From Chitinophagales bacterium (GTDB lineage: Bacteria > Bacteroidota > Bacteroidia > Chitinophagales > CAIOSU01), in the NCBI GenBank assembly GCA_026003335.1, contig BPHB01000001.1, positions 952,591 through 1,016,590 of the forward strand: DNA of 64,000 nt. Direction: 5' to 3'. The notes under the pieces are model-generated. The model worked only from the letters and a program-made list of their open reading frames with translations. It was not told the DNA's origin and did no database searches. Numbering within the stretch: the stretch's first letter is position 1; every line of letters starts with the position of its first letter. Shown here one piece after another: positions 63,990-64,000 of this stretch. The translations under genes were made by a program, and so were the position numbers.

Positions 63990-64000
63990 TGCGCTGATTA

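Noticed and set aside
1-64000. CRISPR array, prophage or insertion-sequence transposase
   Set aside because: No regularly spaced repeats, phage structural genes or transposase-like proteins were seen on either strand.

Overview
The window is a chromosomal segment of a member of the Bacteroidota, probably an environmental, Chitinophagales-like or related lineage that the sequence does not pin down. The signs are recurrent TAnnTTTG -7 boxes instead of E. coli-type promoters, few Shine-Dalgarno sequences, a type IX secretion (T9SS) C-terminal sorting-tail remnant, DUF4412 and DUF983 proteins, Bacteroidota-type AroA and ADP-heptose epimerase, and many lipobox lipoproteins. Most of the window is compact housekeeping DNA. 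One stretch of about 10 kb (roughly 29.58-39.5 kb) is visibly more A+T-rich and has the content of an acquired defence island.

Layout. 0-5 kb: dnaE, an SUI1-like factor and a methyltransferase. 5.5-9.5 kb: DUF983 protein, di-haem peroxidase, cytochrome c, RluD-type pseudouridine synthase, tRNA-Pro(CGG). 9.6-14.5 kb: membrane protein, GHMP sugar kinase with a GalU-type uridylyltransferase, two lipoproteins (one a rhodanese), GH1 glycosidase. 14.6-20 kb: aminotransferase coupled to a KamA-family radical SAM enzyme, then divergent kbl and threonine dehydrogenase (threonine to glycine plus acetyl-CoA). 20-29.4 kb: secreted glycine-rich protein with a DUF4412-like partner, cytidine deaminase, saccharopine-dehydrogenase-family enzyme, YdcF-like protein, FtsE, a membrane-anchored response regulator, a lipoprotein, aroB and a divergent aroA.

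The island holds, in order: an XRE controller with palindromic operator-like sites over its own promoter; a PLD-nuclease/SF2-helicase fusion; an Eco57I-type adenine methyltransferase with an N-terminal nuclease-like motif and a C-terminal target-recognition region; TcmP; its three-Cys-motif partner (DUF5131); and a broken second copy of the methyltransferase 3' end. The first three genes overlap by single TAATG junctions. The island seems to have landed inside a phoD-like secreted phosphatase gene: the N-terminal half lies at its right edge and a T9SS sorting tail in the same orientation at its left edge. Related short motifs (TTTGGCG..ATGCGGGGT and TTGCAC-AAC) mark both edges. I read this as an ATP-dependent, PLD-based restriction-modification-like system carrying a Tcm/TcmP module. 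It is the best candidate here for an undescribed system.

40-64 kb returns to housekeeping and cell-surface genes: hldD, DUF4412, clpP, era-der, a CtpA-type protease, an amino-sugar kinase with murQ (cell-wall sugar recycling), an AlkA-like glycosylase, a phosphodiesterase, a TerB/DnaJ protein, a large S74-chaperone tail-fibre-like surface protein, a YyaL-type thioredoxin protein, penicillin acylase, a GT-C/TPR membrane protein, a GMC oxidoreductase and a frameshifted ribD.
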